Source of the DNA: Neorhizobium sp. JUb45
GTDB lineage: Bacteria > Pseudomonadota > Alphaproteobacteria > Rhizobiales > Rhizobiaceae
Assembly: GCF_004343585.1 (NCBI RefSeq)
Contig: NZ_SLYW01000002.1
Location: 248,001 to 312,000 of the forward strand
Length of the DNA stretch: 64,000 nt
Reading direction: 5' to 3'
Below, piece by piece: positions 53,996 to 62,615 of this stretch. Each line of letters begins with the position of its first letter. The first letter of the stretch is position 1. The position numbers and the translations under genes are program-made. The notes beneath the pieces were generated by a model that was not told where the DNA came from, made no database searches, and saw only the letters and a program-made list of their open reading frames with translations.

Positions 53996-54562
53996 TTAAC
54001 GGCGGGCAATGATTTCCTTGCCTTCGATCTTCATCGCCACACCTAGGCTGCCGGTCGTACGGCGCACCAGGAACCGCGGACGACGGGCGGCAAAGTAGGA
54101 ATGGCGGCGGCGCTGGGTGGGGGCGCTCTGGCGCACTTCGCCAAGGTGGTTTTCCAGCGGACGGGCAACGCCGTCGGCTTCCACCATCAGCATCGGGATA
54201 TGGAAGGCTTCGGACCACGAGCGCCAGTCGGCAGCGATGTCGCACAGGTCATGCGCCACCAAAAGCGGCACGCACAGGCTGGCATCTTCGTGATGCAGTT
54301 CGAGCGTCACCGTCACTTCGCCATCGCCATGATCGATGGCACGCGCTGCAACACCCTTGAAGGCGCGGGCCGGCAGGGCAAAGGACATCGGCAGGCCGCT
54401 CTGGGGCAGGATCTTGCGCAGAACCGCGCCGCGCTCGTCTATCGTGATGGATACATCGCCGTCGGCGCCGCGCAGGCTGTAGCTGATCTGCTGGAGAATA
54501 CGTGCGGGGTCGAGCCGCAGAGCTGATCCGGCCCATTCGGGCTTCAGAACCGATTGTGTCAT
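53996..54562 (-). CDS. DUF6101 family protein
   Basis: A 188-residue protein: KPEWAGSALRLDPARILQQISYS, SLPMSFALPARAFKGVAARAIDHGD-like blocks, LVAHDLCDIAADWRSWSEAFHIPMLMVEADGVARPLENHLGEV, then a basic Arg-rich tail (PTQRRRHSYFAARRPRFLVRR). It matches what I remember of DUF6101 in Rhizobiaceae; function unknown. AAGGG lies 8 nt before the ATG and may be masked by the structured leader upstream. Confidence 0.7.
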   Translation of the reverse strand: MTQSVLKPEWAGSALRLDPARILQQISYSLRGADGDVSITIDERGAVLRKILPQSGLPMSFALPARAFKGVAARAIDHGDGEVTVTLELHHEDASLCVPLLVAHDLCDIAADWRSWSEAFHIPMLMVEADGVARPLENHLGEVRQSAPTQRRRHSYFAARRPRFLVRRTTGSLGVAMKIEGKEIIARR

Positions 54563-54900
54563 TTAATGCACCCTTGTTTTACCTGAGAGCCGTTTCCGAC
54601 ATCTCACCGGGACTTTTGTCCTCTGATGGCCTCAACATAGGCGCGGCCCTTCCAGAACCGCTTAAAAATTGCGGTTAAGAAATCCCTGCCGGTTCAGATG
54701 GTTAGCAAATCCGAATCTGTTACGGTTTCGAGAATATGAATATCGCCGGTTCTGTGCGGAGCTGAAACGTTGCGTGCCAAGGCGAAACAGGGACAGGCCC
54801 GGACAAGGCTTGGGTGAGAGAATGACGAAAGGAATTCCTTAAGCGGACCTGTGTAAAACATCAGGCAGCGACACCGCGAAGGCATGAAGAGGGCATCCGC
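54563..54900. other. Intergenic region upstream of the DUF6101 and DUF1217 genes
   Basis: About 340 bp between divergent genes. The left part (54573-54632) is the structured leader of the DUF6101 gene. The right part should hold the DUF1217 gene promoter; no sigma-70 or CtrA-type site is obvious to me. Confidence 0.4.
54573..54632 (-). promoter_or_regulatory. Structured leader of the DUF6101 gene
   Basis: On the minus strand: hairpin GGAC-AAAA-GTCC, then TGAGA ... TCTCA closing TGTCGGAAACGGC, then CTCTCAGGTAAAA and CAAGGG, the latter being the ribosome binding site. CCC just before the second stem could pair with that GGG and hide it. CTCTCAGGTAAAA is the conserved 3' strand of glycine riboswitch aptamers, but the rest is too short for one. 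Confidence 0.4.
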
Positions 54901-57270
54901 ATGGTATCGACATATCTCAGCTACGATCTGGTCAACCGCGATCTGTCGGCCAGCCTCAAGCGGGTATCGAACCAGTCTGCCGTCAAGCGCGAAGCCGATT
55001 ATTACGAAGCCAATATCGGCAAGGTCACCACCGTCGACGAATTCATGGACGATTACAGGCTCTATGCCTACGCCATGAAGGCCTACGGTCTGGAAGACAT
55101 GACCTACGCCAAGGCGTTCATGAAAAAAATCCTGGATAGCGATCTGTCCGACGATGACAGCTTTGCCAACAAGCTGGCCGATGACCGTTACCGCGATTTT
55201 GCCAACGCCTTCAATTTTTCGACGTCCGAAGCGGCGGCGCAGTCCGCGGGCCAGATCGAGAACCTGACCGATCTCTACGGGACGACGATGGCGGAAAAGG
55301 AAGCCAGCGTTTCCACCGAAACCGCCTATTTCAACACCATGATGGATCAGGTGGGCAGCGCCGATGCGCTTCTCAACAACGAGCGTCTGCGGTCTTACCT
55401 GCTGACGTCCTACGGTCTCGACGAAAAATATTACTCGCGCGCCACCGTCAAGAATGTGCTGTCCAGCGATATCAGCGACCCGGACAGCTATATCAACACC
55501 ACGATGGGCGTGCAGCGCGATGATCTGAACACCAAAAAGGCCGATGCACAAACCCGTCTCTCTGCCGCCACGACGACCGCTGAGAAAAGCAAGATCCAGA
55601 CGGAGATCAGTGGTTACCAGGCCTCGCTCGACAAGATCCAGACCTATTACGACATGGCCGATGCGTTCAATTTTGGCACTGACGGCACCATGCCGGAGGA
55701 AGGCGCCCAGACGGCCGAGCAGAAGGCGACCATCAACAGTCTTTACCTGAGCAGGCAGGAACGCCTGTCTTCGGCCACGGCGGTTGCCGAGCGCGATTAT
55801 TTCAATGCGAAAATGGCGACGGTGGATGACGTCAACGACATCCTCACCGACACCCGCATGTATAACTACATCCGTACCGCGTTCGACATGACCGAACTGA
55901 CGGTCGTGCGCGCCACGGTCGAGCAGATCCTCACCAGCGATCTGGATGATCCGGGCAGTTATGCCAACATCTACGGCAAGACCAATCCGAAGTATCTGGA
56001 ACTGGCCAATTCGTTCAACTTCAACACCGACGGCACGGTTGCCGCCGGTGAAGCGCAGACCGAGGCACAGGCGACGTCCGTCGCCAACCGCTATTTCAGC
56101 CATTACAACGACGATCAGGACGAAGCCGACGAAAAGGCCATCAACCTCTACAAGACGGCAATTGCAGAGGTCGATTCCGTCGCGGAGTTCATGTCCACGG
56201 CGGATGTCTACAATTTCGCCCTGAAGGCCGTCGGTCTCGATCCCGATACCGTGTCGAAATCCACCATCAAGCAGGTGCTGACCAGCGATCTGACCGATTC
56301 GAAGAGCTATGCCTATAAGCTCAATGACGAACGGTATCTGACGCTGGCGCAGGCCTTCAACTTCACCAAGGATGGCGGCATCACCACCGCGCTTTCGGCG
56401 CAGACGGAAGGTACGATCAAGTCCGTCGCCTCTGACTATATCGTCAAGGTGACCCGGTTCATCGACAACGAGAAGAAGATCGGCACTAAGGAAACCGAGG
56501 ACGACACCGGCAAGAAGGTCAGGGAAAACATCACCGCCCAGAGCAAGGCGAAGGAAGAGGCATCGGTCGAGACGAAATATTATTCGGAAAAGATGCTGAG
56601 CATCAAGACCGCGTCTGAGTTCATCGCCGACGATCGCCTCGTCAAGGTTCTGCTGACGGCTTACGACGTCGATCCGGACACGGTCGACGAGGATTTTCTC
56701 AAGCAGGTCTTTGCCTCCGATCTCGATGATCCCAAGAGCTTCGTCAACCAGCAGACCAACACGGTATGGGCGGAAATCCTCGGCACCTTCAATTTCGACA
56801 CGAGCGGCAAGCTTGCCAAGCGCGATGACGGCGCCACAGTCCAGACGCAGGGCAAGATCCTTGCGACCGAGAACCTCTACAACCGCCAGACCCTGGAAGA
56901 AGAACAGGGTGAAAACAATAATGGTGTGCGTCTGGCGCTCTATTTCGAGCGCATGTCGAAATCGATCACTAGCGCCTACGACATTCTCGGTGATACGGCC
57001 CTTCTGGAATTCTTCCGCACCAGCTTTTCGCTGCCGGAAGAGTTTTCCAACATGGATCTCGACAAGCAGGCCGAGCTTGTGAAGAAATACATGAACCTCG
57101 AGGATCTCACCGACCCCGATCTGGTTCAGAAGATGGTCAACAAGTTCACGGCGCTCTACGATCTGGAAAACAGTGATTCCTCATCCTCGGCTCTCAGCAT
57201 TCTGACCGGCGACAGCAGCAGCGCCGGCATCAGCGCCGACCTGCTTTATTCGATGAGCCAGTATCGCTGA
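54901..57270 (+). CDS. DUF1217 repeat protein
   Basis: A 789-residue protein built from about six copies of a 100-130-residue unit of the DUF1217 type. Each unit opens with a helix like EFMDDYRLYAYAMKAYGL, continues with a segment like KQVLTSDLTDSKSYAY, and closes with YLTLAQAFNFTKDG; units start near 43, 155, 310, 420, 555 and 690. DUF1217 proteins are often found with flagellar genes in Rhizobiales, but no flagellar gene is in this window. No signal peptide is visible. It is divergent from the DUF6101 gene. Confidence 0.85.
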   Translation: MVSTYLSYDLVNRDLSASLKRVSNQSAVKREADYYEANIGKVTTVDEFMDDYRLYAYAMKAYGLEDMTYAKAFMKKILDSDLSDDDSFANKLADDRYRDFANAFNFSTSEAAAQSAGQIENLTDLYGTTMAEKEASVSTETAYFNTMMDQVGSADALLNNERLRSYLLTSYGLDEKYYSRATVKNVLSSDISDPDSYINTTMGVQRDDLNTKKADAQTRLSAATTTAEKSKIQTEISGYQASLDKIQTYYDMADAFNFGTDGTMPEEGAQTAEQKATINSLYLSRQERLSSATAVAERDYFNAKMATVDDVNDILTDTRMYNYIRTAFDMTELTVVRATVEQILTSDLDDPGSYANIYGKTNPKYLELANSFNFNTDGTVAAGEAQTEAQATSVANRYFSHYNDDQDEADEKAINLYKTAIAEVDSVAEFMSTADVYNFALKAVGLDPDTVSKSTIKQVLTSDLTDSKSYAYKLNDERYLTLAQAFNFTKDGGITTALSAQTEGTIKSVASDYIVKVTRFIDNEKKIGTKETEDDTGKKVRENITAQSKAKEEASVETKYYSEKMLSIKTASEFIADDRLVKVLLTAYDVDPDTVDEDFLKQVFASDLDDPKSFVNQQTNTVWAEILGTFNFDTSGKLAKRDDGATVQTQGKILATENLYNRQTLEEEQGENNNGVRLALYFERMSKSITSAYDILGDTALLEFFRTSFSLPEEFSNMDLDKQAELVKKYMNLEDLTDPDLVQKMVNKFTALYDLENSDSSSSALSILTGDSSSAGISADLLYSMSQYR

Positions 57271-57363
57271 TAGCGGTAGCGACAGCGCATCATCTGCCCT
57301 TCGCTCCGTTTGGACGGCAGGGCTATCGCAAATGGCTTTGAGGCGGCGCGGCTTGCTCCCTTC

Positions 57364-57392
57364 GATCTCCCCCACAAGGGGGGGGATCGGCT
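57364..57392. repeat. RIME-like half element
   Basis: GATCTCCCCCACAAGGGGGG with GATC is a single hairpin arm of the RIME-like family, in the gap between the DUF1217 gene and the FAD-linked oxidase gene. Confidence 0.6.
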
Positions 57393-57431
57393 GGGCGTGC
57401 CCTCCGCATTCCATATGCGATTGACTTGGCC

Positions 57432-58862
57432 TTATCCCTCGATCACCTTGCCGGGGTTCATGATGCCGGCCGGATCGAATGCGTGCTTGATGCGGCGCAT
57501 CAGGTCCATCTCGATATCGGAGCGGATATGGGCGAGCTCGTCGCGCTTCAGCTGGCCGATGCCGTGTTCGGCGGAAATCGAACCGCCCGCCTTCAGCACG
57601 ATGCCGTGCACGATCTCGTTCACCTCGCGCCAGCGGCCGATAAACTCCGCCTTGTCGGCACCCACCGGCTGCGAGATGTTGTAATGGATATTGCCGTCGC
57701 CCAGATGCCCGAAGGCACAGACACGCGCTCCGGGAATGGCGGCAAGCACCGCTGCTTCGGCCTCCGCCATGAAGGCCGGAATTTTCGACACCGGCACGGA
57801 AATGTCGTGCTTGATCGAACCGCCTTCCGGCTTCTGCGCGCCCGACATGCTTTCGCGCATGTGCCACAAAGCCTTTGCCTGCGCGCCCGAAGAAGCGATC
57901 ACCGCATCCTGCACAAGACCCGCCTCAAACCCCTGTTCCAGCAGCGCCTGCACCATGGTCTCGGCGGTTTCAGCCGAATCCGAGGTGGAAATGTCGATCA
58001 GCGCGTACCATGCATGCGGCGTTTCGAGCGGATCGCGCACGCCGTCGATATGTTTTGTCGTGAACTCGACGCCGATGCGCGGCATCAGTTCGAAACCGGT
58101 CAGCGCCGGTCCGCACAGGCTCGATGCCTTCTCGAACAGTTTTAGCGCATCCTGCGTGGAATTCAGGCCCGCAAAAGCCACCTGATGGCCGACCGGACGC
58201 GGAAACAGTTTGAGCACTGCCCCGGTGATGACGCCGAGCGTGCCTTCCGCGCCGATGAACAGACCGCGCAGGTCGTAGCCGGTATTGTCCTTTTTCAGGC
58301 GACGAAGGCCGTCCCAGATTTCGCCGGTCGGCAGCACCACTTCCAGGCCAAGGCAGAGCTGGCGCATATTGCCATAGGCGAGCACCGCGGTGCCGCCGGC
58401 ATTGGTGGACAGATTGCCGCCGATGCGGCACGAGCCTTCCGACCCGAGCGACAGCGGAAACAGCCGGTTGACCTCTTCGGCGGCGCGCTGCACCTCGGCC
58501 AAAATGACGCCGGCATCGCAGACCAGCACGTTCGCCACCGGATCGATATCGCGAATGCGGTTCATGCGCTCCAGCGACAGGATGATATCGGCCTTGCCCG
58601 CCCGCGGCGTCTGTCCGCCGACCAGGCCGGTATTACCGGTCTGTGGCACGATCGCCGTGCCGGTTTCGCTGGCGAGCTTCATGATCGCCGAAACTTCCTG
58701 CGTCGAGCCGGGTTTCAGCAGCATCGGCGAGGTGCCGCGATAAAGGCCACGATCTTCCGTCAGGCGCGGGGCGAGATCGGCTGCATCGCGCAGCGCATTG
58801 TCGGTGCCGACAATGGCGGCAAAACGGTCGAGCAGGGCGGTATCGATCACGGTCGCATCCAT
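57432..58862 (-). CDS. FAD-linked 2-hydroxyacid dehydrogenase (GlcD/D2HGDH-like)
   Basis: Flavoprotein of 476 residues. The PCMH-type FAD domain has PGSTQEVSAIMKLASETGTAIVPQTGNTGLVGGQTPRAG (about 52-90), GGNLSTNAGGTAVLAYGNMRQLCLGLEVVLPTGE and GYDLRGLFIGAEGTLGVITGAVLK. The C-terminal domain has AFGHLGDGNIHYNI and SAEHGIGQLKRDEL, which supply the metal and substrate His residues. The family includes D-lactate and D-2-hydroxyglutarate dehydrogenases; the substrate cannot be decided here. ATG 58862 has GGAG 7 nt upstream. It follows the Sua5-type gene by 20 bp. Confidence 0.9.
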   Translation of the reverse strand: MDATVIDTALLDRFAAIVGTDNALRDAADLAPRLTEDRGLYRGTSPMLLKPGSTQEVSAIMKLASETGTAIVPQTGNTGLVGGQTPRAGKADIILSLERMNRIRDIDPVANVLVCDAGVILAEVQRAAEEVNRLFPLSLGSEGSCRIGGNLSTNAGGTAVLAYGNMRQLCLGLEVVLPTGEIWDGLRRLKKDNTGYDLRGLFIGAEGTLGVITGAVLKLFPRPVGHQVAFAGLNSTQDALKLFEKASSLCGPALTGFELMPRIGVEFTTKHIDGVRDPLETPHAWYALIDISTSDSAETAETMVQALLEQGFEAGLVQDAVIASSGAQAKALWHMRESMSGAQKPEGGSIKHDISVPVSKIPAFMAEAEAAVLAAIPGARVCAFGHLGDGNIHYNISQPVGADKAEFIGRWREVNEIVHGIVLKAGGSISAEHGIGQLKRDELAHIRSDIEMDLMRRIKHAFDPAGIMNPGKVIEG

Positions 58863-58882
58863 CGGCAATCTCCAGAAAAAAA

Positions 58883-59863
58883 CTATTCGCGAGGGGCGGC
58901 GGCGCGCACCAGCCGGTCGTTGATCGCTTCGCCCAACCCATGCTGCGGAATGGCGGTGACGGCAATGCGTTCCGCACCGGTGGCGTCGGCTCTTTTCAGA
59001 TAGTCGAAGAGGTTGGCGGCGGCCTCAGCCAGATCGCCGCTCGGGCTGAGGTCGAACACGGCTTTCGCCTGCTCGATGCCCTCGACCACAACGCCGCCAA
59101 ACCGGATCAGCACTTCACCAGCCTCGACATGGGTTGCGTCCAGCCGAACGGCAGCGCCCGGTGCATAATGCGAGGCCAGCATGCCCGGCGCCTCAATGAT
59201 CGCCGCCGGTCCCTCGCGACGCTCGACCGTCAGGCCCGTTGCCGCTTCGATATCCTCGACGGACAACCCGCCCGGCCGCAACAGCCGGATTTTCCCGTCC
59301 TCGACACGCAGAATGGTGGATTCGACCCCGACCGGAGCCGAACCGCCATCGATGATCAACGCAAGTTTTTCACCCAGATCGTCTGCCACATGGCGCGCGC
59401 TGGTGGGGCTGATCTTTCCCGATGTGTTGGCGCTCGGGGCGGCCAGCGGCCGGTCGAATGCGCGGATGAGATCGGATGTGAAACCCTTGGGCACACGGAT
59501 ACCGACGCTATCCAGACCGGCGGTTGCCAGCGGATGGATTTGGCGGCCTTCTTCCTTCAAGGGCAGGATCAGCGTCAGTGGTCCCGGCCAGAATTTTTCC
59601 GCCAGCTTTTTCGAGATCGGATCGAATTCGGCATGGCGTTCTGCCATGGCAAGATCGGCCATATGGCAGATCAGCGGGTTGAAACGCGGCCGGCCCTTGG
59701 TCTCGTAGATGCGGGTGATCGCTGTCGGATTGGTGGCATCGGCGGCAAGGCCGTAAACGGTTTCGGTGGGAATGACGACCGGCTGGCCGTCTTTCAGAAC
59801 GGTCACGGCCGCATGGATTGCCGCCTGTTTCTGCCCGATGCCGTCGATGATCTCAGCTGTCAT
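58883..59863 (-). CDS. L-threonylcarbamoyladenylate synthase (Sua5/YwlC)
   Basis: Enzyme of 326 residues that makes threonylcarbamoyl-AMP for t6A37 in tRNA. The YrdC domain (about 15-200) has VVIPTETVYGLAADATN, KGRPRFNPL and SAPSANTSGKISPTSARHV; the additional C-terminal Sua5 domain (about 230-326) distinguishes it from the short YrdC form (APGMLASHYAPGA is the linker). ATG 59863 is chosen over an upstream frame to 60004. It precedes the FAD-linked oxidase gene on the same strand. Confidence 0.93.
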   Translation of the reverse strand: MTAEIIDGIGQKQAAIHAAVTVLKDGQPVVIPTETVYGLAADATNPTAITRIYETKGRPRFNPLICHMADLAMAERHAEFDPISKKLAEKFWPGPLTLILPLKEEGRQIHPLATAGLDSVGIRVPKGFTSDLIRAFDRPLAAPSANTSGKISPTSARHVADDLGEKLALIIDGGSAPVGVESTILRVEDGKIRLLRPGGLSVEDIEAATGLTVERREGPAAIIEAPGMLASHYAPGAAVRLDATHVEAGEVLIRFGGVVVEGIEQAKAVFDLSPSGDLAEAAANLFDYLKRADATGAERIAVTAIPQHGLGEAINDRLVRAAAPRE

Positions 59864-59975
59864 GCCAGTGCTGTAGCGTGCGGCAGGAGGAGGGGCAATA
59901 TTTTTTGCGTTTTGCGGCCTGCACAAAAGCACCGAGGCATTGTCGGCGCCAGCTGTTTGATTCAAGCTGCGCGCC

Positions 59976-60350
59976 ATGATCCAATCCCGAGAACCATCAG
60001 CCATTCTGTTCTGGACCAGCGAAACCGATCCAGCTTTCGCCGCCCCAGCCGGTGCACCGCGCCTTTCAAATTCTAACCTGCATCACCGCGTGGTCCGCGT
60101 TGTTACCCGTAACGATGGGTGGGCACGTATCCGTTTCGGCGACGAAGAATTTGCCATCAAGGAGGAGTGCCTGACCTTCATCGAACCGATGCAGCTTCAT
60201 GTTAGTGACAGGGTCAAATTTTCTGGAGGCCATGGAGTTATCCGCGACATCATCTGGCATTTCAAGGATGGCGTGCCGAACTACTATCTCGAGCGCGATG
60301 GCAAGAAGCTCTCGAAACGGTATCTGACGGCCGATCTTGCCCAGTTTTGA
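59976..60350 (+). CDS. Hypothetical protein
   Basis: A 124-residue frame, divergent from the Sua5 gene. The last 90 residues look conserved in style (HRVVRVVTRNDGWARIRFGDEEFAIKEECLTFIEPMQLHVSDRVKF, then GHGVIRDIIWHFKDGVPNYYLERDGKKLSKRYL), with beta-rich patterns as in small SH3-like domains. No family recognised. Start may lie further downstream, since the first 35 residues are low quality. Confidence 0.6.
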   Translation: MIQSREPSAILFWTSETDPAFAAPAGAPRLSNSNLHHRVVRVVTRNDGWARIRFGDEEFAIKEECLTFIEPMQLHVSDRVKFSGGHGVIRDIIWHFKDGVPNYYLERDGKKLSKRYLTADLAQF

Positions 60351-60387
60351 CGATGGTCGCGATCAAGCAAGGTGTGGCGTTTTGGCC

Positions 60388-60999
60388 TTACATCTTCTGC
60401 AATATCGCCCGAAACGCATCATCGGGCGCGCCCAGCATCAGCACGTTGCGCAGTGCCTCATGCGGATTTGAGGTCTGGAACAGCACGCCATTGCCGCGGA
60501 TGCCACGGTTGATGCGCATGCGCTCAGCCCCCGGTTCGCCCTCGATGGCGACGGCAAAGTACATGCGGCGCCGTTCGGCATTGATATGTTCGAAGAACTG
60601 CGCTTCCTCGCCGATCTGGGCGAAAAAATTGCAGATATAGAAGGACCAGCTCACCGAACGCCGGGCGATAAACGTGCTGGCCGCCGTCACATGGCAATAA
60701 CCCAGATGTGGACGTTCCGGAAACGTGCGGTGAAACAGCACTTTGGGGAAATTGATGTCGTGGTGAAAGGCGTTCAGCCGCTCATGGGTGGTTTCGCCGG
60801 CCTTTTCCAGCTTGGCACCGGTGCGCTCCGCCACTTCCTCATAGGTGAGGTAACGGCGCTCGGCCGGAAACCAGTCGTCACGATGGCGCGAAATCTTGCC
60901 GGTGCGCAAAAATTCCGAATGCGCGGCCGGTTTCATCCGCGGCGCTATCGGGCGCCAGGCGCTGGCATCGTAATATCTCAGCTTCGGTTGTGCTTCCAC
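60388..60999 (-). CDS. DUF6656 family protein
   Basis: A 203-residue protein matching my memory of the DUF6656 family of Rhizobiaceae: AHSEFLRTGKISRHRDDWFPAERRYLTYEEVAERTG, FPERPHLGYCHVTAASTFIARRSVSWSFYICNFFAQIGEEAQFFEHI, EGEPGAERMRINRGIRGNGVLFQ and the C-terminal HEALRNVLMLGAPDDAFRAIL. Soluble, no membrane segment. Function unknown. It stands alone. Confidence 0.75.
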   Translation of the reverse strand: MEAQPKLRYYDASAWRPIAPRMKPAAHSEFLRTGKISRHRDDWFPAERRYLTYEEVAERTGAKLEKAGETTHERLNAFHHDINFPKVLFHRTFPERPHLGYCHVTAASTFIARRSVSWSFYICNFFAQIGEEAQFFEHINAERRRMYFAVAIEGEPGAERMRINRGIRGNGVLFQTSNPHEALRNVLMLGAPDDAFRAILQKM

Positions 61000-61331
61000 G
61001 ACGGTGCCACTCCGTTGGTCGACGCGCAGATTAGCAATTGTTTGTTAACGGGTTCTTTCCGTGGTTTTCATGCCGTTGATAGCCTGTTTGCGCCAAATTC
61101 CCGTTACGGCGCGCCGCGCATGATGCCGTAGGCGACTGATATCTAAAGGCAAAAACAAACATGTCGCTTTTGCGTCACTCATTCGTTTTGTCGTCAATGC
61201 CGCATATCATGTCGCAATGTCGCTCTGCCGAGGAAACAGAGGCGCGTTATAACGGTTACATGCTTTAGACAAAGCCGGCTTGGGGTGCGGATGGCGCACC
61301 CGGTCCAACCCCACGATCTGAGGAGTGGAAC
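61000..61331. other. Upstream region of the gbcAB operon
   Basis: About 330 bp. It holds several close TGTCGC copies (61163-61168, 61210-61215, 61218-61223) that might be binding sites, plus AT-rich stretches suited to a promoter. No gene or clear palindrome was found. GAGGAGTGG precedes the gbcA ATG. Confidence 0.45.
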
Positions 61332-62576
61332 ATGGATATTCGCAATGACGTTCTGCGACAGCTGAAAAATCATCGTCCGGGTTTCAGCCTGGAACAGCCT
61401 TTCTACATCGACAAGGATTATTTCCAGCTCGATATGGAAACCATCTGGTACCGCGACTGGCTGTTCGTCGGCCATGATTGCGAAATCCCCAAGGCCGGCA
61501 ATTATTTCACGCTGCAGATCGGCGATTATCCGATCGTCATCGTGCGCGGCAAGGACAAGCTGATCCGCGCCTTCCACAATACCTGCCGTCACCGCGGCCA
61601 CCGCGTCTGCACGCAGGAACGCGGCGCATCGGCCAAGCTCGTCTGTCCCTACCATCAGTGGACCTACGATCTCGATGGTTCGCTGGTGTTTGCCCGCCAG
61701 ATGGCCGAGGACTTCGACAAGACGCAGTTTTCGATGAAGAGCGTGCATTGCGAAAGCGTTGCCGGTTACGTCTTCATCTGCCTCGCCAACGAGGCGCCGG
61801 ATTTTGCGCCGGTACGCCAGAAGATCCAACCCTACATGGCGCCGCATCGCCTGTCGGAAGCCAAGGTCGCGCACCAGAACACCATTGTCGAAAAGGGCAA
61901 CTGGAAGCTCGTCTGGGAAAACAACCGCGAGTGCTATCACTGCGCCGCCAACCACCCGGAACTCTGCCGCACCTATCCGGAAGCGCCTTCCGCCACCGGT
62001 GTACAGGGTGCCGCCGATGACCCGGTGATTTCCGAACACTGGGCGCGCTGCGAAGCCGCCGGCCTGCCGAGCGCGTTCGACATGCACCCGGACGGCCAGT
62101 TCCGCGTCGCCCGCATGCCGCTGATCGAGGATGCCGAAAGCTATACGATGGACGGCAAGCGCGCCGTGCGCCGTGCGCTGTCGGATGACGTCACGATCTC
62201 GCATATCGGCACCATGCTTCTGTTCCATTACCCGACGACATGGAACCACATGCTGGTCGATCACACGATCTCCTTCCGCGTACTGCCGATCAGTGCCGAG
62301 GAAACCCAGGTGACGACCAAATGGCTGGTCCACAAGGATGCGGTGGAAGGCGTCGATTACGATATCGAACAGCTCACCCACGTCTGGAACATGACCAACG
62401 ACCAGGACCGCCAGATCGTCGAGGAAAACGCGTTTGGTATCCGCTCGCCGGCCTATGAACCGGGTCCGTATTCCGAACTGCACGAGGGCGGCGTCATGCA
62501 GTTCGTCGAGTGGTACACCAAGTTCATGGTCGACCGTCTTCAGGGCGATCAGGCAAAACTTTCGGCCGTTGCCTGA
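61332..62576 (+). CDS. gbcA: Rieske oxygenase, glycine betaine demethylase GbcA-like
   Basis: Ring-hydroxylating-type oxygenase alpha subunit of 414 residues. The Rieske site is CRH (Cys85-His87) and CPYH (Cys105-His108). The mononuclear iron ligands are His203 and His208 in NRECYHCAANHPEL, a block typical of GbcA, with an Asp later in the chain. GbcA with its reductase removes a methyl group from glycine betaine to give dimethylglycine and formaldehyde. Stachydrine demethylases are close relatives and a possible alternative. The reductase follows after 40 bp. Confidence 0.9.
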   Translation: MDIRNDVLRQLKNHRPGFSLEQPFYIDKDYFQLDMETIWYRDWLFVGHDCEIPKAGNYFTLQIGDYPIVIVRGKDKLIRAFHNTCRHRGHRVCTQERGASAKLVCPYHQWTYDLDGSLVFARQMAEDFDKTQFSMKSVHCESVAGYVFICLANEAPDFAPVRQKIQPYMAPHRLSEAKVAHQNTIVEKGNWKLVWENNRECYHCAANHPELCRTYPEAPSATGVQGAADDPVISEHWARCEAAGLPSAFDMHPDGQFRVARMPLIEDAESYTMDGKRAVRRALSDDVTISHIGTMLLFHYPTTWNHMLVDHTISFRVLPISAEETQVTTKWLVHKDAVEGVDYDIEQLTHVWNMTNDQDRQIVEENAFGIRSPAYEPGPYSELHEGGVMQFVEWYTKFMVDRLQGDQAKLSAVA

Positions 62577-62615
62577 GACCACGTAATCCTTAGCGCGTAA
62601 CCTTCAATTCGTGAG

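Noticed and set aside
54573..54632. Full glycine riboswitch
   Set aside because: Only the 3' strand matches; the P3 region and the second aptamer are missing, so it is reported as an unclassified leader.
61194..62582. Long minus-strand open frame opposite gbcA
   Set aside because: Antisense shadow; gbcA motifs are intact on the plus strand.
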